The position numbers and the translations under genes were made by a program. The notes under the pieces were generated by a model. The model was not told where the DNA came from. It did not search any database and worked only from the letters and a program-made list of their open reading frames with translations. Shown here piece by piece: positions 34,816 through 46,949 of a stretch of DNA of 64,000 bases. Origin of the DNA: Imbricaverruca yamaguchii (Eukaryota > Arthropoda > Thecostraca > Neoverrucidae); assembly GCA_034440575.1 (NCBI GenBank), contig JAOTOL010001435.1, positions 520,001 to 584,000 on the forward strand, read 5' to 3'. How positions within the stretch are numbered: the first letter of the stretch is position 1; each line of letters begins with the position of its first letter.

Positions 34816-35679
34816 CTATAAATTTGGTGGCTGTATTTTCGGAACGGTTTGGTGCGCTATATTCCACATTCGTGGTGTTGCATATGCCTTGAAGTAAATT
34901 ACATATTTTGCATCGCTGCCATGTCCACATACATGTGGACATCCACCCCTAACATGTTAGGGGCGGATCCAGGAATACCAAGGCACCGCCAGTGGCGAGC
35001 CACAACTCATGGGCGATCTAAGGCGCCCAGATGAGGTGAAGCAGAAAAAAAATCGCCACTGCATGGCCCTCCCCCCCCCACCCCGCCCAGAAACAAAATG
35101 TACTCGGGTTTTCTCTACTACATATCTTTGGTGTCGATAATTAGCAGCTGTTCCTCTCAGGGGATGCCTCTGGCTGAAACTTTTGAGGTAGGATGCAATT
35201 CAGCCTTCCCGGAGCGGAACACTTTCTCGGACAAAATATATTGCATGGACTGCCAACAATTTTCACAATATAGGCATGATAACTTTTGTTCATTTTACGC
35301 AAGCATGGCACACAAAAAAGAGGCATTTAAGGAAAATAAAATCAGGTTTACTGGCCATTTTTTGCATTGAGTGGCCATTTGAAGTAAGTTAAAAGAATGA
35401 AACAAGACTGGACTTGTTCAAGCTTACCCAACAACTTCTTTAGTTGCCAGTTCTTTGGGAAATAACATATAAGCAAGAATTTATTTCCTTGAAATCATGT
35501 CGCCTAGCATTGATACCGCATATAATACCTTGATGCATTTTTATGCATGCTTATAAATGTGACTAAGATGATGGGACCACTAATTTGCCATGCAAATGCT
35601 TGCTTTTCAGGTTGTGAGCAAAATAACACCAAAAAATGTGACCTCGAGTCAGGTAACATAGCTTAAATCTGTAATTTAT
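34816..35679. other. Intergenic sequence, partly repeat-derived
   Basis: Block 35130-35235 shares phrases with 29620-30150. A 'gcgcccagatgaggtgaagcag' type phrase at 35020 (one base longer than quoted here in part) recurs as 'cacccaaatgaggtgaggca' at about 36970. No gene is supported. Confidence 0.4.
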
Positions 35680-36300
35680 AGGGGGAGCGAAATCCGCCCA
35701 CCCCTCAGGTTTTTCATACATAACTCCACATGTTGCCGGTTGATATACGCCATTTCTTGTATAGCTGCTTCGAAATGACCGGCGCGTTGTTTAAAGCAAA
35801 ACAAAAAGAAAATCGGCCGCGAATTTTTCGAGTTAGGGGCCGCTAAAGTAAAAAAAATCCCAGCGCCGGACCACAAAAATCGGTGCTGATTCGCTTCCCG
35901 TATATTGGCAAAATAGAAGTGTGTGTATGGGCAAAAGGGAAGCAACACTAGCGAATTGTTTGATGTACGGTGTTATGCTATATAGTTTCAAAGTCATGTT
36001 AGATCACCGAGGTCAAGTCAAGTCAAGTTCATGACAGGCTAAATGGAGCATAACTTGGCCAACTGTAATGTAGACATACATGCAAATGACTCATGCGATT
36101 GATGTTATTTTCCATGTTACTCCATAAACATCGTGTACACTACTGCTTGCCATTGTTTACCTAAGCCTTTCCATACTTTATTCAACTTTATTCATATACT
36201 CCTTTCTTTGCGAAGCCGATTGCGCCAAGCCGCCCAACGGAGGAGTCGGGCGGGCGGCCCGGTTCCGGTACCTGCAGCTGGTAATGATCTATGTGACGAC
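35680..36300 (-). repeat. MITE-like repeat family B, partial copy 3
   Basis: Aligns with 40590-41560 in the same orientation, that is inverted relative to 20405-21750, with one of the two tandem modules missing. Shared landmarks are 'gagttaggggccgctaaagt', 'cgcttcccgtatat', 'caccgaggtcaagtcaagt' and 'ctttgcgaagccgat'. Both terminal repeats are lost. Confidence 0.75.
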
Positions 36301-36329
36301 CCTAGCATGCAGCGGCTGCCAGCGAGGAA

Positions 36330-36620
36330 TTAGTCAGCGGGACTTAGTCACTCCACTGCAGCCTGCCAACAACCGGTGTCGGTCGCCATACTGTCGACAG
36401 GGGCGCACTCAGGACACTGAGAATGCGGTACAGCTTAGCCACTCCCCTGCAGCCTGCCAGTAACCGGTGTCGGTCGTCATACTGTCGACAGGGGCGCATT
36501 CAGGACACTGAGAATGCGGTACAGCTTAGTCACTCCACTGCAGCATGCCAGCGACCGGTGTCGGCCGTCCTGCTGTCGACAGGGGCGCACTCAGGACACT
36601 GAACCTACCACGGAGTCGGG
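36330..36620. repeat. ~95-bp tandem repeat, 3 copies
   Basis: 'ctgtcgacaggggcgca' recurs at about 36392, 36481 and 36573, each time followed by 'aggacactga' and, in the first two, 'gaatgcggtacagcttag'. Confidence 0.88.
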
Positions 36621-36890
36621 CCCAGACACTAACCTTGTAGCGGGAGAAACTAAGACACGACCTGCATCAGAGGCGGGCCCAGGACACTGAATCCGCAGCG
36701 AGGGCGGTCCCAGGACACTGACCCTGCAGTGTGGGTGGGACTAGGATACTGACCCTGCAGTGTGGACGGGACTAGGATACTGACCCTGTAGTGGGGACGA
36801 GCCCAGGATACTGACCCTGCAGTGGGGACGAGCCCAGGGCTTGACCCTGCGGCTGGAAGCAACCAAGAGCCCGGTGTCAGAGACCAGCAG
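36621..36890. repeat. ~30-bp tandem repeat
   Basis: About eight variants of 'ggacactgaccctgcagtgg' and 'gacgagcccaggatactgac', continuous with the 95-bp array. Confidence 0.8.
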
Positions 36891-38039
36891 CGAGGTCAGC
36901 GAGCCCGGGGCAGTATCTCTCCAACAAAGGCGCACCTGGGGTCACCAATGGTCTGCAGGGGCAGTCCGTGGCACCCAAATGAGGTGAGGCAGAACAAATC
37001 GCCGGATTTCCACCAGTATTTCGGTATTTTATATAATAAGTACCCATTATCATTTTATGGTAAGACGAGTATCAACCACTTAATTTGGCGCTGCAAAGTG
37101 CCAAACCTATCACCATAGTTCCGAATTCAGTGGATTTAAACCCTATCCCTCCTGTTCAAATGCTTCCGAAATTGCCGGGAAGTTTTCATATATAAAATGG
37201 CGGGAAATGAACTCATATATTCACATATCATTGAGGTTTTCATATATGTCCATTTCTTAACCCGAAATGGCGGGCATACAAATACACACACATATTGTAT
37301 GTATTATCATTATATATATACATAATTATTATTGTTGTTGCTACCATTATTATTGATTATTTGTGTGCAAGATGCATGAAGTTAATGGGAAGCCCCACAC
37401 CGATCGAGTGCATGCTCAATGCACTCCATGATAAAGGTCTAAATTATTAATGGACAGGGCCAGCATTGAGGGGGCACTTTCCCTTAACAAAAATATATAA
37501 AAGAACACCCATGGTCTAGAAGTGTATGAATGAAAAAGGGAAAACAATCCTGAAAACCAGCTGCGGGCTCCGTATCTGCACATGGGTGATAAGGGCGGGG
37601 TGCTATTCCAACCAGTATAGGTACATCCACCGGTAGTCTAAATATAATGTTGGCGCCTTTTCCTGGCCGGATGGGTTCCACCTTCCCATGGGGGCACATA
37701 TCCCAAGTAACGCACCCTTGTTTACACCCCTGCACCGAGTGGGGAGAAATTATGTTGCAACAGTTATCTCTTACTTGCTCCCACCCCTTATTCCCGGCCG
37801 TGATCTTCAGTTGGCCCGTCTCATCATATTACGTTTTTCGCTAGGAACACTCCATAAAATTAAATTAAATGATAAGAGTTCTCACCTTCCCACATTTACT
37901 GGGGGTTAAGGAACCCGGATGCTCTCTGAGCTTTGGTGCACCCCATCTTTTGTTTATATGCTTCGCGATTGGCTACCGAACCCAGGCCCTGGCTCGATAT
38001 TCTTTTTTGGACACTGCATATGTTTTCGTTTGTCGATGT
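36891..38039. other. Intergenic sequence, nothing recognised
   Basis: AT-rich stretches and short simple sequence. No feature I can support. Confidence 0.4.
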
Positions 38040-39120
38040 ATCTTAGGGCTCCAGCACATCTTGTTAGGGGCCCCATCACATTTTGATACCCCGGCTCTAT
38101 TTAAAGTTTGTGGATTTTCTTTTGTAATCCGACGATGTTTTAAGCACGCGTTATCGAAGACCCTTATGTGTATATTTAGTGCCGGTCATTTTATTCTGCT
38201 TGGTTCTATGTTGCTTTTTACGAGATCCAGTCTGTTTTACGCCTTTTGTTGTCCCATGGCCCGGTGCGCTCTCAGGTCCTCCGGTGTATTTTTAAGAGCT
38301 CCTGGTGTGCATATTTAGAGCGGCGACGCATGCTTTAAGGCCCTGCTGTTTTTTGCGAGACTCGAGGTGGATCGGAGGGCTGGGTGCATTTCATGCCTCT
38401 CGCGATGCTCTTGGGAGCCCGCAGTGTTAATTTTTGGGGCTGATGCGCATTTGTGTGGCCCCCAGCACGATTTTAGCGGCTCCAGTGCGATTTCTCGTGG
38501 TTCCGGCGCGACGTTTCGCGCCCAAGCGCGTCGCTCCGGGATTCAACGTCAGTTCTCTAGGCTCAACGCGATTTGTATACTTTAGCGGTTCTTCTGATTT
38601 TTTAGAAGTCCGAATCCCGCCCTGATCTTTTTGGCCCTCGGCAGCCATGTTTTTGTGTGCTGCCTCGATTTGTCGAGCTCCGTTTTTTCGGAGCTGTGCG
38701 CGATTGTTGACGGCATCCGCTGCTATATTTGGGGCTCTGGAGCGATTTTCCGTGCTTGAACATTTACTTTTCGGAATCCCTCCTTATTTTGGGAGGCTTT
38801 GGGGTTACTTTCATCGGGTTCGGATGCGATTTTTGCGGTCACACTGCACTTACGTGGGCCTGGCGTCGCTAATTTCTGGGAACCCCGACGGAAATTTGTG
38901 ATGCGCCGACCCAGCATTTTCCGACTACCGACAGGAATTGTGGGTCTTGAGCGTGATTATTTTTTAGGGGGGGGGTGGCTTGCGGGGGAGCGATTTAGCT
39001 TGCATTGCACTTAATTGGGGCCCGATTTTTGCGGAATTTGGTGCACATTTTATGGTCCTGGCACGAGTTTTCAGGGCCCACTTTATTTGGAGCCCCCTAC
39101 GCGATTGCAGTTGCACAAAC
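38040..39120. repeat. Degenerate ~21-bp array, locus 1
   Basis: Loose repeats of the form 'ccccagcacgattttagcgg', 'ctccagtgcgatttctcgtg', 'ttccggcgcgacgtttcgcg', spaced about 20-22 bp. The same unit type forms 59390-60115. Very degenerate. It ends with a G9 run near 38969 and a last few units before the 45-bp satellite. Confidence 0.65.
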
Positions 39121-39145
39121 TCGAATTTTTTATGTCTGCAGCCCT

Positions 39146-39716
39146 ACTGGCCGTCTTCCAGTACGGGCAGTACGGCTGCACTACCACCCTACCGGCCGTC
39201 CTCCAGTACGGGCAGTGTGGCTGTACTACCACCCTACCGGCCGTCCTCCAGTACGGGCAGTACGGCTGCACTACCACCCTACCGGCCGTCCTCCAGTACG
39301 GGCAGTGTGGCTGTACTGCTACTCTACCGGTCATCATCCAGTACGGGCAGTGTGGCTGTACTGCTACTCTACCGGTCGTCCTCCAGTACGGGCAGTGTGG
39401 CTGTACTGCTACTCTACCGGTCATCATCCAGCACGAGCAGTGTGGCTGTACTGTTACTCTACCGGTCGTCCTCCAGTACGGGCAGTGTGGCTGTACTGCT
39501 ACTCTACCGGTCATCATCCAGTACGGGCAGTGTGGCTGTACCGCTACTCTACCGGCCGTCCTCCAGTACGGGCAGTGTGGCTGCACTACCACCCTACCGG
39601 TCGTCCTCCAGTATGGGCAGTGTGGCTGTACTGCTACTCTACCGGTCATCCTCCAGTACGGGCAGTGTGGCTGTACTGCTACTCTACCGGTCGTCCTCCA
39701 GCACGGGCAGTGTGGA
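39146..39716. repeat. 45-bp satellite, 13 copies
   Basis: Units start with 'a(c/t)cgg' at 39146, 39191, 39236 and so on to 39686, an exact 45-bp period. The unit contains 'tcctccagtacgggcagtgt'. Two unit subtypes alternate in the central part (gtcctcc versus atcatcc). Since 45 is divisible by 3, a lack of stops in one unit keeps a frame open through the array, and this happens in three + frames and one - frame. Confidence 0.95.
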
Positions 39717-40053
39717 GTTGCAGGTCAAGGTCGACGAGCTGCAGACAGAGGAGCCTGATGATCGTGAGAGGCCGATGGAAGCGACTTTTTCCATTCGGAG
39801 AAATGCGACCGTGGTGGAGGAGGCGACGTTGAAGGACACGACACACCTCTCTTCAGAGAGGTCGACGGGGAAGGCATCGGCCGCGATTATCCACCTCTCT
39901 TCGGAGGTGGCGACGGTGAAGGACATCAGTCACGACTACCTTTCTCTCTTCGTAGGGGAGACGATGAAGGACATCAGCAGCGACTTTCCACCTTTCCTCG
40001 TTCTACAAACTTTAAGAGACGAGCCTATTGGTGTAGTGTGTTCTGGCAACTGA
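39717..40053 (+). other. Open tail downstream of the 45-bp satellite
   Basis: One frame stays open from about 38980 to 40053 (357 codons): a satellite-encoded 15-residue repeat (SSSTGSVAVLLLYR type) followed by an acidic tail. The tail is itself built of about 60-bp degenerate repeats ('gtgaaggacatcagtcacga', 'atgaaggacatcagcagcga'). I know no matching protein and no start context or splice evidence, so it is more likely repeat DNA than a gene. Confidence 0.3.
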
Positions 40054-40568
40054 CGTGACGTATCCATCATCCGACGAAATCTTGAAAAACGTGGAAATAG
40101 AGATATGGCTGAATTGGCTCGCCACGTGGTCTTATTCGTGTAGCATGCAATAAGGTCGTCTCAGGGCATAGCCTGTCCTCACGTCACCTGGCAATAATTT
40201 ACCTAATTCAGCCATCATAATAGCTTTCATTTCGTAAGGATGCATACTGAAACGACAGATGATGTAACCTTTTTGCCATCTGCTATATTGACACAAGGTA
40301 GCCTATCCCCTATCCGAAATGACAGAACCTGGACAGCTTTTAAAAAATCAGTAGCGTTTCAGTCAGTTTTCAGGTGATGTGTTCTACTTCAGAGGTAACT
40401 TGAGGTATTCAAGCCTGCGCATGCTTGACCTGATGACGCGTGACTTGCATGACTTCACTACTTAACATGATCTACGCTGTCTTCACATATGAGGCCATGC
40501 TTTTATGTTGCTTTACGAATAATTTGTATACAATTTGTATTTAATATAATAATTTGTTTTTATTTGTA
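40054..40568. other. Intergenic sequence, nothing recognised
   Basis: No reading frame, RNA gene or repeat is recognised. Confidence 0.4.
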
Positions 40569-41921
40569 TTAACACGCGCACTGGAGGAGGGTGGGGGGGG
40601 GGAGCGAAATCCGCCCACCCCTACGGTTTTTCGTAGATAACTCACATTTAACCGGTCGATATACACCATTGTTTGTGTACCTGCCAATAAATGACCGGCG
40701 CGTTGTCTGAAGTAAGAAAAATAACAATCGACCGAACAATTTTCGAGTTAGGGGCCGCTAAAGTAAACAAATGTTATCAGCGCCAGATCATAAATATTGG
40801 CGCTGATGCGCTTCCCGTATATTTGTAAAAAGGAAGTGTTCTTGGCAAAACTAGCGACTTGCTTGATGTACATTGTCATGCTACATTGTTCCAGAGTCAT
40901 GTCAAGTCACCGAGGTCAAGTCAGGTCGAGTTCATAACAGGTTAACACACGCCCCAGAGGGGGTATGGCGAAATCCGCCAATCCTTCCGATTTTTCGTAC
41001 ATAACTCCATATTGTACCAGCCGATATACGCCAAATGTTTCGCGTACCTGCTTAGAAATGACCGGCGCATTGTTTAAAGCAAGAAAAATGGAAATCGGCT
41101 GAGAGGTTTTCAAGTTAGGGGCCGTTAAAGTCAAAACAATTCTCAGCGACAGACCACAAAAATCGGCGCTGATGCGCTTCCCGTATATTGGCAATAGGGA
41201 AGTGTTCTTGACAACACTAGCTACTTGTTTGATGCAAATTGTTATGCTATATAATATAAAAGTAATGTTAGGTCGCCGAGGTCAAGTCAGGTCAAGTTCA
41301 TGATAGGCTAATGGAACCAAACTTGGTCAACTGGAATGTGTCATAAATGCAAATGACTGTCATGCGATTAATGTCACTTTACATGTTACTCCCTATACAT
41401 CCCGAAATCTACTGTTTGTCATTGTGTGCCTAAGCGTTTCCATACTTTATTCATGCATTTCACTCCTTTCTTTGCGAAGCCGATCGTGCCGAGCCGCCCA
41501 ACGGAGCAGTCGGGATGGGAGACCGGTTCCGGTAACTGGAGCAGGTAATGACCTAATAAAGTGCTCCTATATAGGTGACTTGAGGTCAAATGGCGGATCT
41601 GACATCTGTATTGCATCACCAGTAATGTCCAAAGCATCATTAATGCCAATTTTGGAGCATTTAAACACAACCACAGCGATCCATAAAAATGACAAGCCAA
41701 GCCACGCAAAACCAGAAAATTTTGTTATTTTGACTTCATTTTACCTTGAAGATATTGACCTAAGGTCACGGACTTTGCACAAAATAGAGTTCCTATCGTG
41801 CCCATCCACCCTGTGAATTTCGTTGCTCTAGCCTTCATAGGAGCTGAGATCTTATGGGGGGACGGAATCCGCCCCCCTCCAGTGCGCGTTATTTTCAGAG
41901 GCCCTCCAGGGCGCGTGTTAA
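40569..41921 (-). mobile_element. MITE-like repeat family B, copy 2 (inverted)
   Basis: Full-length reverse complement of 20405-21750: begins TTAACACGCGC and ends GCGCGTGTTAA. It carries the same two tandem modules (40590-40940 and 40945-41290). The nearly equal length and intact ends suggest both copies are complete members of one family. No protein. Confidence 0.85.
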
Positions 41922-42280
41922 AGAACCCATTGTCTAAGTCATTCCCAGAGCAAACAACCTTTCACTTAGTTGATCTATGGTGGGGATCAATGATCTTGGC
42001 ATGGCCAAAAATGAACAGAACCGAGCTGTGGTATGACTTCTGGGCTACAATGGTCTTCCAACGATGTTCCCCATGCTTCTAGCATGCATGGTTTGATAAT
42101 TGATTTTCGTGCCAGATGTGGCCCGACTTGACCTGGCTTGACTGTTAATTTTTGCATCCTTAAAAATCGAAATATAGTTATATAGTCATATTTTTTTAAT
42201 AGTGCGGAAAAACACAACAAAGTATGTCGGGAAGATATATATTACGAGATATATCTCTTGGTAAAGAAATATATCTGCGT
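41922..42280. other. Intergenic spacer between two MITE-like copies
   Basis: No feature is recognised; an AT-rich 'atatatctctt' stretch precedes the next repeat. Confidence 0.4.
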
Positions 42281-43093
42281 CTTCAACCGCCCCCTCAATT
42301 TTTTTTCGCAGATAGGCGCGCGACAGCGCGCCCAAATTTGGCATACTTTTCCCACATCAATTTGGCATACTGTTACAAAATTTTGAAATCAGGTCATCTA
42401 GTGTCAACGAGTTAGTCAAGGTCAATTGAGGTCACCTCCAAAAATGTTCAACCAGTCGTCACGCTTTAACGGCTATAGATATTTTAATGAAACTTTCAGC
42501 GTTTGCTTATCTTTAGGGATGCAACGAAACATACAAGTGGAAATTTTCTTTTTTTTTCTCGTTTTGGACTACATAAAAAATTTTGCGTACTTGCCAATTG
42601 CAGTTCAAATAGAAGATTCCGGCTAAAGTAAGTATTATTTATTAGGTAAAATTGACTTCCAACAACGTTTTTCGGTGCGCTCTACCTATTGGCAAATTAA
42701 AATGAAAGTAAACTTGAAAACTCAAAATTTTGAAGAAAAAAACACATTTTAATTTTTTTTTTTTTTGGGGGGGGGAATGTATTGCCCTGGTCGATTCCGC
42801 TATCCTTTTCTCATTCCAAATAAATTTTGTTTTTCCATTTATCCCTCAAAATGAACTCTCCAGAGCCAAAAACATGTAAGCTGTGAAAGGTCCTGAAACT
42901 CTAAACCCCTGGTCACGTCAGTTTTGGGGGAAAATTGTTTCTGGGGTGGATTCGTACCCTACACATCGAGGGTTTTCCGATGACACCTCTTTCGTTTTCG
43001 TGCGACGCTTAGTTTGAATTTTAGAGGGGGTTTCTAACCGCCCCCGCCCCCACGGGACTGTGAAGATCTGACCGGAGAGACGGCGCGGGTTAA
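42281..43093 (-). repeat. MITE-like repeat family A, copy 3 (inverted)
   Basis: Reverse complement of 6101-6951 over about 810 bp. The outer end at 43093 reads, on the - strand, TTAACCCGCGCCGTCTCTCC, the best-preserved end of the family and complementary to the end of copy 1 at 321. TGACCT/AGGTCA hexamers lie at about 42390-42440. Confidence 0.78.
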
Positions 43094-43593
43094 TACATAT
43101 AATGATTCGCGTAATAGTTGTGTGCAAATGCATGTCAAGAAATATACGTAACTGTATACTCAGTCGGTGTGGCCAGGGTGCTCGAATGCCGCTACCACGC
43201 GAAATTTTCAACAAAGGTTGAATCGCCCGCCACGCGTCACAGGGCTTGGACAGGCGTGCCTGACTTATAGTACACCATGTCGTTCTTGTTTTTTTTTGGG
43301 TGGGGGAGAGGGGGGGGGCGCTCGCCGCATGGCCTAACGAGCTTTGTCTCCGTAGCCTATCGCGGCGGGACATTAGGCTTGAGCTTTGTTGCGTTAGGCA
43401 CTACAGCCACACGGGACATTTCATTGTATTATGGTAAGCAATAATATATTGGGTAAGCAATAATATAATTAATAGTGTTTAATTGGGTGGTTCACGACGC
43501 ACATCATGCAATCTGGTAATCGGCGCCGCCCACACTGTTTCGCCAATAGGCGGCGGGATTGGGAAATGTCCGTGTTGAAGTTACCTCTGAAGA
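43094..43593. other. Upstream region of the P4HA-like gene
   Basis: Non-repetitive, with a short duplicated piece ('ggtaagcaataatat' at about 43434 and 43453). No promoter element can be assigned. Confidence 0.4.
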
Positions 43594-43655
43594 GTGTTGA
43601 ACTCGAAACCTTTCAATCCAGAGTTCAACTCTCTAACCACTAGCCATCCCCGCCC
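43594..43655 (-). other. tRNA-like remnant (SINE head or tRNA pseudogene)
   Basis: On the - strand a TGGCTAGTGGTTAGAGAG segment matches a Pol III A box. About 35 nt later GGTTTCGAGTTCAA matches a B box. The spacing suits a tRNA. The acceptor stem does not pair (GGCGGGG against CTCTTC), so it is not a working tRNA. It lies about 175 bp upstream of the P4HA-like start. Confidence 0.5.
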
Positions 43656-43830
43656 TGCAATGTTACCGTCAGGGTCGCTACTGACGCGCTGGAGAAGAGC
43701 GACACCTATTGAGTTTGTAAAGCACTAGTAGTTGGCGGCTTCCGTGACGCTAGCCTCAGCGCTCCGCATGGTCGCCAGCAGCATGCCAGTGGTGGCGATG
43801 TGCCGGCAGTCATCCTCAGCCAGTGGGACG

Positions 43831-44015
43831 ATGTGGTCGCACCTGCTGGTGACGTTGTTGGCGGCCGTGGCCGGCGCGGCAACCGGCTACAGTGGTGAGG
43901 ACTTCTTCTCGTCCACCTCCCGCCTGGAGCAGCTGATCAGCCGGGAAGAGGTGGTAGTCGAACACCTGGAGCGGTACCTGGAGGAGGCCTATCATGGGCT
44001 GGAAGGCCTTCGCAG
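43831..44015 (+). CDS. P4HA: Prolyl 4-hydroxylase alpha subunit-like, exon 1 (signal peptide, N-domain start)
   Basis: First coding exon of a collagen prolyl 4-hydroxylase alpha subunit. The family hydroxylates Pro in X-Pro-Gly repeats in the ER lumen as an alpha2-beta2 tetramer with protein disulfide isomerase. The ATG at 43831 has A at -3 and gives a clean signal peptide (MWSHLLVTLLAAVAGAATG). Upstream in-frame ATGs at 43768, 43783 and 43798 would add a Ser-rich leader before the hydrophobic core. After the signal come EDFFSSTSRLEQLISREE, then a Glu-rich helix (EHLERYLEEAYHGLEGLRR), matching the start of the N-terminal dimerisation domain (P4Ha_N). The exon ends CGCAG|GTCAGT in phase 2 and joins 58873 in frame. 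TPR substrate-binding and 2-oxoglutarate/iron catalytic domains are not in this window. Confidence 0.85.
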
Positions 44016-44481
44016 GTCAGTTCTGAGGTCACTGTCAGCCTGAGTAGATGTAGAAGTTACCCCTTATCCATTGTCCCGGATGTTTCTGGGGCCCAGGGCC
44101 CTTGTAGGTCCCGAGTTCTGGGAAGTTCCGCGGCCTTTAAGGTCCAGGGATCTCTGAGGTCCGAAGGTGCGCAATATGGATGCAGGTCGGCAACGTCGTA
44201 ACAAAACGTTATTGGCCAGTCGTGATGGTAACTCGCTAATATTACCCCGTGAACAGAATACATAGCTGACGTAAGAGCAGCACAAGGCTCTCAGGGAGAG
44301 AAACGTTCTCTGACACTGCCGACTTACCATACGTTAATAAATGGCCGGGCTGTTATCTTATGCCCATTCAAAATAAAGAATTCGGCTCATAATCGTATGA
44401 GAGTTGAATGACATCCATTGGGACAGGCTAACCATCTATGCCTTCCAGTTACGCATGCCTATGCACTCCATGCATACTATT

Positions 44482-44483
<2 letters not shown>

Positions 44484-44545
<62 letters not shown>
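44484..44545. repeat. (TA)n microsatellite
   Basis: About 62 bp of TA dinucleotides. Confidence 0.98.
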
Positions 44546-44548
<3 letters not shown>

Positions 44549-45527
44549 CATCAGGTGTCGGAGCCGAATGATTCAATACGCCCACCGTACCATTCCGTCT
44601 TCAACAGCAAACATTGGGTCAATGAAAATGAGACACAATCTATGCAAATGTGTTTTCTGATGCCAAGGAATTGGTCTACCAAGTTAAGTATTGATAACCA
44701 GCAGCAGTTTATGACGGAAATGGCGACAGTACGTAACGTGGGCTGCTCGGCGATGCGAATACACAACAGCCAATTGTGACCTCCAATGATTTCCATAGCA
44801 TCTAAAGAAGGACACACCGTTCAGAAGGCAAGCGTCAGAGTCCGAAGAGCACGGCACACATCGGACACTTAATGCCATGGCAGCGGGTTAAATCCGCCAG
44901 TGAACCAGTAGCATAGCTTACCACTTGTCCACAGCTTTCCGATCGGACCCGTGTTGTCTGACACTACTGAGAGGACATCGATCACCACGCCGACTCGTCT
45001 TGTCGAGACTATCGCGACTATCGCGCACTGCCGCTGGCAGTCGATCGATACGCAGCTCGCAACACGTCTGCGCTGTCCAGCCGGGTGTGTGTCACTCTCT
45101 CAGGAGAGGGCTGCGGTTCCCATGTGCCAACAATATTTCGCAAACATACACGTCCCAATATCCCGAGGGATTGTCATCTTTTGCAATGTTTGTCTCCCTA
45201 TATATACGAAGGACGAACCATTCAAATGTATATGCATATGCATGCAAGACTTGCCTTCAATTAAAAAAAACAAGAGCACAATGCGCTCCTGCACGTATCA
45301 GCATGGGTCATACTCCGGTGCCAAAATACAGTTGAAAGACATTTTAACACGATGGGTGTCTAAGTGATGTATATTTTCATTAGGAATTAAAGTATGAGCA
45401 TATTTGGTTTTGGATAGTATGCATCTAACCTACAACAATTATGTAGTTCGCAGTCGCAAATTTCATCCTTTCGAGCTCCTTTATCAGATATTGAAAGACA
45501 TTAGGGAAATCATGTACATTGATAAAG
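44546..45527. other. Intronic sequence, nothing recognised
   Basis: No gene, RNA or repeat that I can support. Confidence 0.4.
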
Positions 45528-46480
45528 TCATAAAGACATAAAGACATAAAGACATAAAAGATTAGTGCAACTATGAGCCACAAGGGTTGCACTCTGTACA
45601 CTGGTTGCACTCTGTACACTGAACCAGTTGCCCACCAAATCTGTCAATCAGCCCTCCCTGTAATACTGAAAAGCAAGCCCTCTATTCTTATAATGATTGT
45701 CTATGCTGTTTTGAAAGATGTTCAATGTGCTGCTACTGACAATGTTTTCTGGCAGCTGGTTCCAGTGTTCTACTACCCTGTTGGTGAAGAAAGTCTGCCT
45801 TAACCTTGTTCTGCTATGGTTAACTTTAATTGTGAATTTATGACCTCTATTTGCATCATTTCTGTTCAATTCAAACATTTCCCCAAGATATCCCCTCTCC
45901 AGACCATGGACAAATTTAAAGACCTGGATGAGATCTCCTCTCAGCCTTCTGTATCTAAGTGAAAACATATTCAATTTCTTCAATCTTTCCTCATATGCCA
46001 GGTTGCTTATGCCATTAACCATTTTTGTAGCCCTCTTTTGTACTCTCTCTAAAGCCAACAATCTTTTTCATAGCTAGGAGACCAAGCTTGGATGCAGTAT
46101 TCCAAATGTGGCCTGACGTATGCACCGTAAAGCTTCCTGATCACTTCCTCACTTCTGTATGATACATTCCTATTTATTGCCCCGAACATTCTCAGTGCCT
46201 TCTTCCTGGCTTCCTTGGTCTGTTCTGATGCCCCCAGTTTTGTGTTTAGAATAACACCTAAATCCTTCTGTTGAGTCACTGATAGCACTTGGCCACCCAT
46301 CAAGTATGGAGCCTTCATATTCTGCTTACCTACATGCATGATTTTGCACTTATCAAAATTAAATTTCATTTGCCATTCTTCGAACCACTTCACAAGTTCG
46401 TCTAAGTCATCTTGACCTGTTATTATCCTAAAGACCTTCAAAATCAAAGTCAAATCAACTGCATCTGTATTAACCAGTAA
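45528..46480 (-). mobile_element. CR1-like LINE fragment B (5'-truncated)
   Basis: Same family as the LINE at 11,285-16,555. In - strand order it has the end of the RT region (DELVKWFEEWQMKFNFDKCK), the C-terminal YVRPHLEYCIQAWSP and RRLRGDLIQVFKF segments, the stop, the short 3' UTR and four ATAAAGAC units (complement of TTTATGTC). One T is missing where the other copy has cttttagag (about 46,055), which shifts the frame and splits the protein in two. There are also small in-frame deletions. The 5' edge is blurred near 46,470, where the FADD motif is replaced. Confidence 0.88.
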
Positions 46481-46949
46481 ACTGCATGCATATCACTGGG
46501 TACAGTTACAAGGTGAACAACTCGTGAGTTCCTGAACTCTACCAGGTTGCACAAATCCTACTTTGACTCATTCTTGGATATCAGTCTACTGCTAGTCTCA
46601 TGAGCTCCAATCCCTACATACCACTGTTCCTGTGCGAAGTTCTTAGCAGAAGCATCAGTCACCATTTTAACAACTCTCAATAAGTGGTGTGTGGCAAGGC
46701 CAGCTGAGCACCTCAATGGGGGTGTTGGTGAAGTTCTTCATCTCTGAGGTGCTTAAGAAGCAGATGAAAGGTGGCTTTGATATAACATCTGACCAGCTAA
46801 TCAAGTCGACAATGCTGAAAGCATCACGATTGATGTCAGGTGCCCTTCTGGCTCTGACATAGAGGTTACTCAGCTGAATGTCTGAGCCCTCCTCTTCCCT
46901 GATGGCGACTTTTTCCACCCCTCAATCCTCTCCTTTTGATCCTCAGAAC
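46481..46949. other. Unassigned, possibly decayed element sequence
   Basis: An 83-codon - strand frame (46918-46667) and adjoining frames look like decayed coding sequence but match nothing I recognise. Lying between two LINE fragments, it may be part of another element. Confidence 0.35.
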
